From: Nesterenkonia lacusekhoensis
GTDB taxonomy: Bacteria; Actinomycetota; Actinomycetes; Actinomycetales; Micrococcaceae
Direction of reading: 5' to 3'
Assembly: GCF_017876395.1 (NCBI RefSeq)
Contig: NZ_JAGINX010000001.1
Coordinates: 434,001-498,000 of the forward strand
DNA length: 64,000 bases
In this document: one piece after another, positions 57,404 to 64,000 of the stretch
Position numbering within the stretch: the first letter of the stretch is position 1
How the letters are laid out: each line of letters starts with the position of its first letter
Translations under genes and position numbers: made by a program
The notes under the pieces: model-generated
Told to the model about the DNA's origin: nothing
The model's input: the letters and a program-made list of their open reading frames with translations, nothing else
The model's database searches: none

Positions 57404-57436
57404 GGCCGCGGCAGGGGATCGTCTCCTGCCGCGGCC
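57404..57436. terminator. bidirectional terminator between convergent genes
   Basis: GGCCGCGGCAGG and CCTGCCGCGGCC pair exactly around a nine-base loop, between the flavin oxidoreductase and acidic lipoprotein 3 genes. Confidence 0.75.
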
Positions 57437-57468
57437 CAGGCCGCCCGCTCCTCGCCCTGCGGAGTGCC

Positions 57469-58455
57469 TCACATCTGCTCGATGAGCTCCTCGTCGGCGT
57501 GCTCGAGCAGAAGCTCTTCGAAGTCGGACTCGCTCAGGACGTCGCTGGTGTCTGGGGCCTCGACCTCGGACTCGTTCCAGTCCTCGAGAGTCATCTCGAC
57601 GTCGTTGCCGTCCTCGTCCACTGTGTTGACGGCCAGCAGCAGCGGCTCCTCCTCGTCGGCTCGGACGACGACCTCGGTGTCATCCTCTGCGTAGACCCAG
57701 ACGTCCTCGCCGTCGCGTTCGTCAGCCTCGCCCTCGGGCGCGTTGCCCATGTCACCGAAGATATCGTCGGAATCCGACGTCCCCTCTTCGTAGCCCTCGC
57801 GCATCTCCTCAAGCAGGAACCCGACGGAGAACTCCTCTGCGTCTCCCTCGCCCAGCTCGGCAGTCATGTCCACCCAGGTGCCCTCGAGATCAGAGCTGAG
57901 GGCATCCCAATCGACCAAGTCCTCCTCGCCGTAGTCCGCGGCCTCGGACTGGAAGATGTCTGCGACGAACTGACCGGACATGAAGGCTTCGCCCTCGGCC
58001 ACCAGGATGCTCATGACCTGGTCGCCATACTCCATCTCCATGTGGCTGGTCTCGCCGTCCATGGCACCCTTGACGGTGAAGCTCTGCTCCACGTCCTCGA
58101 TATCCTCGTCGGTGAGGTCTTCGAACTCGTCGTCCCAGATGGCGCCCTGGCCCACCATGGTTACGTTGTCCTGGGCCTCCATGGCATCGAACATGTCCTC
58201 AGCGAGGTCCTCGAATTCCGGGACCTCGGCCTCCTCGGGGGCTTCCTCCTCGCTGGCCTCTTCGCCGGCGGCCTCAGTCTGATCCTGGCCGTCGTCCTCG
58301 GCGTCGTCGCCTCCCTCGACAGAGGCGCAGGCGCTCAGGGCAAGCAGGCCGGCCATGCCGACGCCGGCCGCCTTCATCAGGCGCGGGCGCAGCAGGCCGC
58401 GCGCAGCGGGGCCCTCAGTAGTCAGCATCTCGATGGTCTGGTCCTGATCGGACAT
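57469..58455 (-). CDS. acidic lipoprotein 3
   Basis: A 328-residue lipoprotein with lipobox LSAC after a 40-residue leader. The mature part is rich in Asp/Glu, and its end DGEDVWVY..VVVRADEEEPLLL..DWNESE matches acidic lipoprotein 2, with a weaker match to lipoprotein 1. Four Met residues in the central part may matter. The start at 58455 has AAGGAGAG upstream; longer frames have none. It is the third member of a family with two members at 44,022-46,119. Confidence 0.72.
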   Translation of the reverse strand: MSDQDQTIEMLTTEGPAARGLLRPRLMKAAGVGMAGLLALSACASVEGGDDAEDDGQDQTEAAGEEASEEEAPEEAEVPEFEDLAEDMFDAMEAQDNVTMVGQGAIWDDEFEDLTDEDIEDVEQSFTVKGAMDGETSHMEMEYGDQVMSILVAEGEAFMSGQFVADIFQSEAADYGEEDLVDWDALSSDLEGTWVDMTAELGEGDAEEFSVGFLLEEMREGYEEGTSDSDDIFGDMGNAPEGEADERDGEDVWVYAEDDTEVVVRADEEEPLLLAVNTVDEDGNDVEMTLEDWNESEVEAPDTSDVLSESDFEELLLEHADEELIEQM

Positions 58456-58650
58456 AGGTCTCTCCTTATCGCGAAATCTGCTCGCCGGAACGGGTGCGAG
58501 TTCTATGAGCACCCTATACATAGCACCTGAGGCCAGCGCTCCTGCGGGACCTGCCGGGAGGAATGTTCATCGAATCGTGATGACTGCGGCGCCGCGCCAA
58601 GACTGCCCTGCGCGGCGAGGCAGTGTGAGCATGCCCCGCAGACCACCGCT

Positions 58651-58656
58651 TAGCAT
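58651..58656 (+). promoter_or_regulatory. MFS gene -10 box, leaderless arrangement
   Basis: TAGCAT is followed by GGCGGC and the ATG at 58663, so transcription should begin at the start codon. Confidence 0.55.
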
Positions 58657-58662
58657 GGCGGC

Positions 58663-60111
58663 ATGACCTCTCACCCCCGCCGGATGCTGGCTGCCATGTT
58701 CCTGCCGCTCTTCGCTGCGCTGCTGAGCATCAGTATCGTCAACGTGGCGCTGCCCGCCATCGAGACAGGGCTCGGAGCTTCCGACTCGGACCTGCAGTGG
58801 GTGCTCTCCGGCTACGCGTTGGCGTTCGGCGTGGCCCTGGTGCCAGCCGGCCGGGCGGGGGATGTGTGGGGCCGCCGCCGCTTCTTCCTGCTCGGAGTGG
58901 TCTCCTTCGGCGTGGCCTCGCTGCTGACCGCTCTGGCTCCGGACCCGCTGCTGCTGAACATTGCCCGCGTGCTCATGGGAATCGGTGCCGGAATCCTGAC
59001 CCCGCAGATCATCGGCATGATTCAGCGCCTCTTCACCGGCTCCGAACGCGGGAAGGCCTACGGGCTGATGTCCACAGTGATCGGACTGGCCGTGGCAGCA
59101 GGGCCGGCGTTGGGCGGGTTGATCATCGACACCACGAGCCCGGAGATCGGGTGGCGGCTGACCTTCCTCATCAACGTTCCGGTGGCGGTGACTGCGCTGG
59201 TCTTCGCGCTGATGTGGCTGCCGAAGTCAGTGGATGACGACGCCGACCCGCAGGCTGAGGATGAGGAGGCCGCCTCTGAGCTCGGGCCGCGGGGGCTCCA
59301 CCGTCTGGATCCGGTGGGCGTGGTGCTGCTCTCGGCCGCCGTCGTGCTGATCATGCTTCCGTTCATCCAGTTCCGCAGCCTCTTCGGTGCTGTGCTGGGT
59401 GTGCTCGGAGCCGCCGTTCTGCTGGTCTGGGTCCTGTGGGAGCGTCGGCTCGGTCGGCGTCATGCGGGGGCGCCGATGGTGGACATGGCGCTGTTCACTG
59501 TGCCCAGCTACACGCTGAACTCCCTGGTGCTGGGCCTGTACTTCACCGGCATGCCCGCGATCTGGGCGATCGTGGCGGTCTACGTCCAGCAGGGACTGGG
59601 CGAAGGCGCGCTGATCGCCGGGCTGGTCACCCTGCCCAGCGCGCTGATGGTCATGCTGCTCTCATCGTCTGTCGGCAAGCGGGTGGCCGTCCGCGGTTCC
59701 CTGATGCTCGTGTGGGGGACGGTGCTCGCCGTGCTCGCGATGCTGGCCGTGGCCGGAGCGGCCGCCCTGATGGGCACCGACTACGGCTCCCTGTGGCTGC
59801 TGACCGCGGCCGTCGCCGGCGTAGGGCTCTCCCAAGCGCTGATCATCCCCAGCGCTCAGACGCTGTCCATGCAGGATGTCCCTGAGCGGATGGCGGGGGC
59901 GGCCGGGGGAGTGGCCCAGACGGCGCAGCGTGTCTGCACCGCCGTGGGCGTCGCCCTGATCACCGGGATCTACTTCAGCGTCAGTGCTCACGGCGAACAC
60001 CAGGACGGGCTGGTGGTCGGCGCCCTGGGCATCGCCGTGTTCATGGTCAGCTCTGTGGCGGCCGCCGTGTTCGCCGCCCGGCGGGCGCGGGCGGCTGAGC
60101 CTGCCTCCTGA
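58663..60111 (+). CDS. MFS drug/proton antiporter, DHA2 family
   Basis: A 482-residue, 14-helix exporter of the EmrB/QacA type. Motif A appears as GRAGDVWGRRRFF between helices 2 and 3, motif C as GLAVAAGPALGGLIID in helix 5, and the first helix has NVALPAIE. It exports hydrophobic drugs or metabolites; the substrate is not known. No regulator gene is adjacent. It probably has a leaderless mRNA. Confidence 0.9.
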   Translation: MTSHPRRMLAAMFLPLFAALLSISIVNVALPAIETGLGASDSDLQWVLSGYALAFGVALVPAGRAGDVWGRRRFFLLGVVSFGVASLLTALAPDPLLLNIARVLMGIGAGILTPQIIGMIQRLFTGSERGKAYGLMSTVIGLAVAAGPALGGLIIDTTSPEIGWRLTFLINVPVAVTALVFALMWLPKSVDDDADPQAEDEEAASELGPRGLHRLDPVGVVLLSAAVVLIMLPFIQFRSLFGAVLGVLGAAVLLVWVLWERRLGRRHAGAPMVDMALFTVPSYTLNSLVLGLYFTGMPAIWAIVAVYVQQGLGEGALIAGLVTLPSALMVMLLSSSVGKRVAVRGSLMLVWGTVLAVLAMLAVAGAAALMGTDYGSLWLLTAAVAGVGLSQALIIPSAQTLSMQDVPERMAGAAGGVAQTAQRVCTAVGVALITGIYFSVSAHGEHQDGLVVGALGIAVFMVSSVAAAVFAARRARAAEPAS

Positions 60112-60120
60112 GGAGTCGCC

Positions 60121-60462
60121 TCAGCGCAGGCGGGTCACCGGCCGGATATCCTTGGCCAGCACATAGGCCGGACGCCCGTCGAAGATGCGGGCCCGTTCCT
60201 CGGACTCCTCCCACTCCTTCTCAGCCCGGTCGAACTCCTCCCGCGTCCCCGGACGGCTGACGAACCAGGTCAGCTCGTCCTTCTCCGCGGAGAGCCAGAC
60301 GGATTCCACGGTGAAGCCGCGCTGCTCGCGGGCCGGGAAGACCTCGGTGTGCAGGAACTGGACGAACTCGTCGAGCAGCTGCGGGTCGGTGGTGTAGCGG
60401 CGCATCATCGTGGTTCGCTCGGCCTGTTCGGCTCCTGCGATGCCCTCGGGCAGCTCAGTCAT
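60121..60462 (-). CDS. NIPSNAP-family protein
   Basis: A 113-residue protein with the dimeric alpha-beta barrel pattern of NIPSNAP proteins: MRRYTTDPQLLDEFVQFL, VFPAREQRGFTVESVW and ELTWFVSR..REEFDRAEKEWEESEER. Function unknown; related folds include monooxygenases of quinones. GGAGGACACC precedes the ATG at 60462. Confidence 0.8.
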   Translation of the reverse strand: MTELPEGIAGAEQAERTTMMRRYTTDPQLLDEFVQFLHTEVFPAREQRGFTVESVWLSAEKDELTWFVSRPGTREEFDRAEKEWEESEERARIFDGRPAYVLAKDIRPVTRLR

Positions 60463-60572
60463 GGTGTCCTCCTGATGGAACGGATCTGGTCCGCACACCA
60501 GCCTATGCCTGACGGGCCGCCGGCGGGAGTCCGATTAGCGTTCCGAGTGCGTGGCCGGGGATAATCTGGGCT

Positions 60573-61154
60573 ATGAGTTCCCAGTCTTCTCTGCCGTCGT
60601 CGGGCGCATCACGTGCTGACCACGCGGTCCGGAATTTCGGTCGCCGCACCTCCGGGATCACCTTTGCCGTGATGATCACCGTGCTGCTGGTGGCGCTGAT
60701 CTTCGCCGCCAACCAGAACGACATCATCGGATGGATCATCGTCGTCATCTCGGCCGGCTGGCTGCTGCTGGCCACCGTCCTGGTCTTCACCGTCCGCCGC
60801 GCCTCGCGGAAGGTCGGGCAGACGCTCGATTCGGCCCGCGCCGATGCCGCCGCCCAGCGCGCCGGCCAGTCCGGGGCCGCAGCCGTGGTCGATGAGGACA
60901 CCCACGCCCGGAACATGAAGCTGGACCACTCCTTCAAGATCGTCCAGGTCCAGAAGCGCGTCATCACTCAGGAGCTCCAGAAGGGTGCGGAGGCCGACAT
61001 GGAGATGGTCGAGCGCGCCCTGGAGACCATCGAGATCACCGCGACCAACGGCCGCGACATGCTGGCCGATCTGGTGGGCCGCGGTGAGAAGAAGAGCGGG
61101 GGCGACGACGGCGACGCCGGCGGTGCAACCATCGAAGGCGATATCGTCCGCTGA
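60573..61154 (+). CDS. membrane protein with C-terminal coiled coil
   Basis: A 193-residue protein with two membrane helices (about 29-48 and 51-74) joined by a tight turn, then a helical, charged C-terminal half. No family recognised. A TAATCT/GATAAT -10 region lies five to seven bases before the ATG, implying a very short leader. It lies 30 bases before xthA and may share its transcript. Confidence 0.6.
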   Translation: MSSQSSLPSSGASRADHAVRNFGRRTSGITFAVMITVLLVALIFAANQNDIIGWIIVVISAGWLLLATVLVFTVRRASRKVGQTLDSARADAAAQRAGQSGAAAVVDEDTHARNMKLDHSFKIVQVQKRVITQELQKGAEADMEMVERALETIEITATNGRDMLADLVGRGEKKSGGDDGDAGGATIEGDIVR

Positions 61155-61184
61155 CCCGCAGTTCCGATACAGGAGAGAGCACCT

Positions 61185-62078
61185 ATGGCTGAGGCCACCA
61201 CTGAGGAGAACCCCTTCGGCGAGTTCCCGCATCGGATCGTCGACCCCAAGGGCGACGGGCTGACCCGGATCGGCAGCGTCAACGTCAACGGCATCCGAGC
61301 CGCCCACCGCAAGGGTATGGGGGAGTGGCTGGCCTCCCGCGAGATCGACATCCTCGCTCTTCAGGAGGTGCGCGCCGACGGTGCCACCCTGACCAAGCTG
61401 GTCCAGGACATGACCGAATCCACCGGCAAGACCTGGCACATCCACGAACATGAGGCCGCCCAGAAGGGTCGCGCCGGAGTCGCCATCCTCTCGACCCAGG
61501 CGCCGGTGGCCACCCGGACCGGGATCGGCGAGGGCCACCCCGAGGACGACGGTCGCTGGATCGAGGCCGACTATGAGCTGGGCGACGGCAGCACGCTGAC
61601 CGTGGTCAGCGTCTACGTCCACTCCGGTGAGGTCGGAACCGAGAAGCAGGACCACAAGATGCGCTTCCTGCAGTACATGCTGGACTACCTGCCGCAGCTG
61701 GCCCAGCGAGTGGATCACGTGCTGGTCATGGGTGACCTCAACGTGGGCCACACCGAGCTGGACATCAAGAACTGGAAGGGAAATCGGAAGAACTCCGGCT
61801 TCCTGCCGGAGGAGCGCGCCTACTTCGATCAGTACTTCGGAGAGGCCGGCTACGTCGACGTCGCCCGTTCCCTTGCCGGCGAGGTTGAGGGGCCCTACAC
61901 CTGGTGGTCCTACCGCGGGAAGGCCTTCGACAACGACACCGGCTGGCGCATCGACTATCAGATGGCCACTCCGGCCCTGGCCGAGCTGGCCTCCAACGCC
62001 AAGGTGGACCGCGCGCTGGACTACTCGCTGCGCTGGTCCGACCACGCCCCGCTGATGGTGGACTACCGCCTGCCGTGA
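61185..62078 (+). CDS. xthA: exodeoxyribonuclease III
   Basis: A 297-residue exonuclease/AP endonuclease for base-excision repair. Motifs: ISVNVNGIRAA-type start (here GSVNVNGIRAAHRKG), ILALQEVRA with the metal Glu, VVSVYVHSG, VMGDLNVGHTELD, and the catalytic RWSDHAPLMVDY with the Asp-His pair. The N-terminal 25 residues are an extension. AGGAGAG precedes the ATG. Confidence 0.95.
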   Translation: MAEATTEENPFGEFPHRIVDPKGDGLTRIGSVNVNGIRAAHRKGMGEWLASREIDILALQEVRADGATLTKLVQDMTESTGKTWHIHEHEAAQKGRAGVAILSTQAPVATRTGIGEGHPEDDGRWIEADYELGDGSTLTVVSVYVHSGEVGTEKQDHKMRFLQYMLDYLPQLAQRVDHVLVMGDLNVGHTELDIKNWKGNRKNSGFLPEERAYFDQYFGEAGYVDVARSLAGEVEGPYTWWSYRGKAFDNDTGWRIDYQMATPALAELASNAKVDRALDYSLRWSDHAPLMVDYRLP

Positions 62079-62237
62079 TGCGCTGAGCAGGCTGCCGCTG
62101 CCTGACACAGGACCCTGAGCCTCTGACGTAGATTCGTTCAGAACGCGCTGCTTGGTAGTCTGACAGCGATATCTCCGCGCGGGCGCAGGTCTTCTTCTGC
62201 CCCGCCGCATAGCCGTGACGAGACTGAGGAACGAACT

Positions 62238-63242
62238 GTGACTGAGCGCGTACTCTCCGGAATGCAGCCCTCCGCTGATTCCCTCCACCTGGGCAACTAC
62301 CTCGGAGCGCTCGTCAACTGGGTTGAGATGCAGGAGCGCTATGACGCGTTCTTCTTCATCCCGGATATGCACGCCATCACCGTGGCCCAGCCGCCGGAGG
62401 AGCTGCGGCAGCGCGTCCGGCGCACCGCTGCCCAGTACATCGCCGGAGGCATCGACCCGGAGCGCTCCACGCTCTTCGTCCAATCGCATGTGCCCGAGCA
62501 CGCTCAGCTGGCCTGGCTGATGATCTGCAGCACCGGCATGGGCGAGGCCTCCCGCATGACCCAGTTCAAGGACAAGACGGCCAAGGGAGGCGCCGATGCG
62601 GCCAGCGTCGGACTGTTCACCTACCCCATGCTGCAGGCCGCTGACATCCTTCTCTACCAGCCCCACGGCGTCCCGGTGGGGGAGGACCAGAAGCAGCACG
62701 TGGAGCTGGCCCGCAACCTGGCCCAGCGGTTCAACCACCGCTACGGCGAGACCTTCCGTCTGCCTGAGCCCTACATCCCGGCGGAGGGAGCTCGGATCTA
62801 CGATCTGCAGAATCCGACGGCCAAGATGTCCAAGTCCGCGGAGTCGCCCAACGGTCTGCTCAACCTGCTGGACACCGATCAGCAGATCGCCAAGAAGATC
62901 AAGTCTGCGGTCACCGACGACGGCAGCGAGATCAGGTTCGACCGTGAGGCCAAGCCTGGGGTGTCCAACCTGCTGAGCATCTACTCGGTGCTCAGCGGCA
63001 CGACCATCGATGAGCTGGTGGCCGAGTACGAGGGCAAGATGTACGGGCACCTGAAGGTCGACCTGGCCGACGTCGTCGTCGCCAAGCTGGGCCCGGTGCG
63101 GGACCGGGCCGAAGAGCTGCTCCGTGACCCTGCAGAGCTGGATGCGCTGCTGGCCAAGGGCGCGGCCAAGGCCCGTTCTGTGGCCTCTGAGACGCTGGCT
63201 CAGGCCTACGACAGGATCGGTTTCCTGCCGGCGGGGTCCTAG
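62238..63242 (+). CDS. trpS: tryptophanyl-tRNA synthetase
   Basis: Charges tRNA-Trp. The 334-residue class I enzyme has the HIGH-equivalent HLGN (His17 to Asn20) in [20 protein letters not shown] near residue 197, and the [21 protein letters not shown] segment. The GTG start has GAGGAACG upstream. A yihY-like gene starts eight bases after its stop, as in many actinobacteria. Confidence 0.95.
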   Translation: MTERVLSGMQPSADSLHLGNYLGALVNWVEMQERYDAFFFIPDMHAITVAQPPEELRQRVRRTAAQYIAGGIDPERSTLFVQSHVPEHAQLAWLMICSTGMGEASRMTQFKDKTAKGGADAASVGLFTYPMLQAADILLYQPHGVPVGEDQKQHVELARNLAQRFNHRYGETFRLPEPYIPAEGARIYDLQNPTAKMSKSAESPNGLLNLLDTDQQIAKKIKSAVTDDGSEIRFDREAKPGVSNLLSIYSVLSGTTIDELVAEYEGKMYGHLKVDLADVVVAKLGPVRDRAEELLRDPAELDALLAKGAAKARSVASETLAQAYDRIGFLPAGS

Positions 63243-63250
63243 GTCCGACA

Positions 63251-64000
63251 GTGCCACAGACCAATCCCAGCCGGCTGAGGCCGCGGACCGGCCACCACAA
63301 CGCCTTGGTCGACGCCGCGAAGTCGCGGATCGAGAAGATCGATGATTCGCAGGAGACCTCGCAGAAGACCAACCCCCTGCACGCCGAGAAGCTGATCCAG
63401 GCCGAGCTGCAGGCGCGGATGGAGTTCGGGCGGCGCAGGCGCGACGGATCCGGACTCCCCACCGTGGCGCTGGCGCTCCTGGGGTGGAGGCTGGCCCGGG
63501 TGAACCGGACTCGGCCCGTCCGAGCCGTGAACCTGTTCTTCTTCCGCTACGGCACGGTCATGGCCGCCGGTGCGGCCTACATGATGTTCTTCTCCGTGGC
63601 CGCCCTGCTGTGGGCGGGGTTCTCCGTGGCCGGAATCGTGGTGGGCAACAGCCCGGAGTACCAGCAGCTGATCATCCAGTCGGTGAACAACGCGCTGCCC
63701 GGCCTGCTGAGCGACGGCGGCCTGATGACCGAGGAACAGGTCGAGGCCCTCTTCCACGTGGGCGGGTTCAACCTCTCCCTGAGTATCGCGGTGATCCTGG
63801 CGATCTTCACCTCGCTGAGCTGGCTGCACGGACTGCGCTCCGGGATGCGCAGCATCTGGGAGCGGCCGCTGATGGCCGAGAACATCGTGGCAGTCAAGGT
63901 CAAGGACCTCGGTGTCCTGACTCTGCTGGGTGTGGTCGCACTGACCTCGGCGATCCTCGGCTTCATCAGCCATACCTTCATCGAGGAGATCTTCGAACTC
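63251..64000 (+). CDS. YihY/BrkB-family membrane protein, 5' part
   Basis: The frame from the GTG at 63251 stays open to the last base, so the gene runs out of the window. After a charged, helical N-terminus of about 85 residues it has a short amphipathic helix, and then the conserved YihY start RYGTVMAAGAAYMMFFSVAALL. More membrane helices follow near the 3' edge. YihY/BrkB proteins are integral membrane proteins once called RNase BN; their role is unsettled. AGG lies upstream, and the spacing to trpS suggests an operon. Confidence 0.85.
   Translation, partial: MPQTNPSRLRPRTGHHNALVDAAKSRIEKIDDSQETSQKTNPLHAEKLIQAELQARMEFGRRRRDGSGLPTVALALLGWRLARVNRTRPVRAVNLFFFRYGTVMAAGAAYMMFFSVAALLWAGFSVAGIVVGNSPEYQQLIIQSVNNALPGLLSDGGLMTEEQVEALFHVGGFNLSLSIAVILAIFTSLSWLHGLRSGMRSIWERPLMAENIVAVKVKDLGVLTLLGVVALTSAILGFISHTFIEEIFEL

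Noticed and set aside
60609-63257. 882-residue reverse-strand frame
   Set aside because: It lies opposite xthA and trpS, whose motifs are unmistakable. It is a GC-rich antisense shadow with no domain.

Overview
The window is high-GC DNA with actinobacterial gene content: phoU divergent from senX3-regX3, a DUF2516 protein, a monomeric isocitrate dehydrogenase, the TIGR03885-type flavin oxidoreductase beside a GH13 enzyme, and trpS followed by yihY. Secreted proteins are strongly acidic (Asp/Glu-rich lipoproteins, DPAE repeats), as expected of a salt- or alkali-adapted member of the Micrococcales. Micrococcaceae, perhaps Nesterenkonia, is an inference from gene content, not a database result.

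1-11,990 is the end of a siphovirus-type prophage that enters from the left. It carries the 3' part of the tape measure gene, distal tail protein, a 1,460-residue tail tip/fibre protein with two similar ligand-binding-like modules, an unknown four-cysteine protein, two membrane proteins, a two-domain amidase endolysin and a holin. These face a reverse-strand tyrosine integrase across a bidirectional terminator. The integrase abuts the 3' end of tRNA-Thr(CGT), the likely attachment site. The other att site lies outside the window.

12,000-31,400 is chromosomal: tandem universal stress protein, TAP-like lipoprotein hydrolase, holB, tmk, gpmA, DUF2516, a Cys/Met-metabolism PLP enzyme, an AbiEi-HTH/DUF559 gene bracketed by two palindromic units of identical geometry, phoU / senX3-regX3, purH, mgtE, icd and a 2-hydroxyacid dehydrogenase. 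A PHO-box-like direct repeat sits between phoU and senX3.

30,056-37,057 is the most unusual locus. It is a Ugp-type ABC importer with two paralogous binding proteins (order B1-C-B2-A-E). Its last gene encodes an uncommon protein in which an N-terminal 2H phosphoesterase-like domain (two HxT motifs) is joined to an RpiR-type HTH-SIS regulator. A PHO-box-like repeat precedes the locus, so import of a phosphate-containing compound, possibly a phosphodiester, under phosphate control is a reasonable hypothesis.

37,000-64,000 holds a gamma-carbonic-anhydrase-like protein, an ABC-2 exporter with a two-component system, TIGR03885 plus GH13, two of three related acidic lipoproteins, a tandem pair of DPAE-repeat lipoproteins, a Fur-type regulator with catalase, glyA-folD, a MacB-like ABC exporter, a beta-lactamase-fold lipoprotein, a second luciferase-like oxidoreductase, the third acidic lipoprotein, an MFS exporter, NIPSNAP, a membrane protein, exonuclease III, trpS and the start of yihY. 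Several promoters place the -10 hexamer exactly six bases before the start codon, which predicts leaderless mRNAs.
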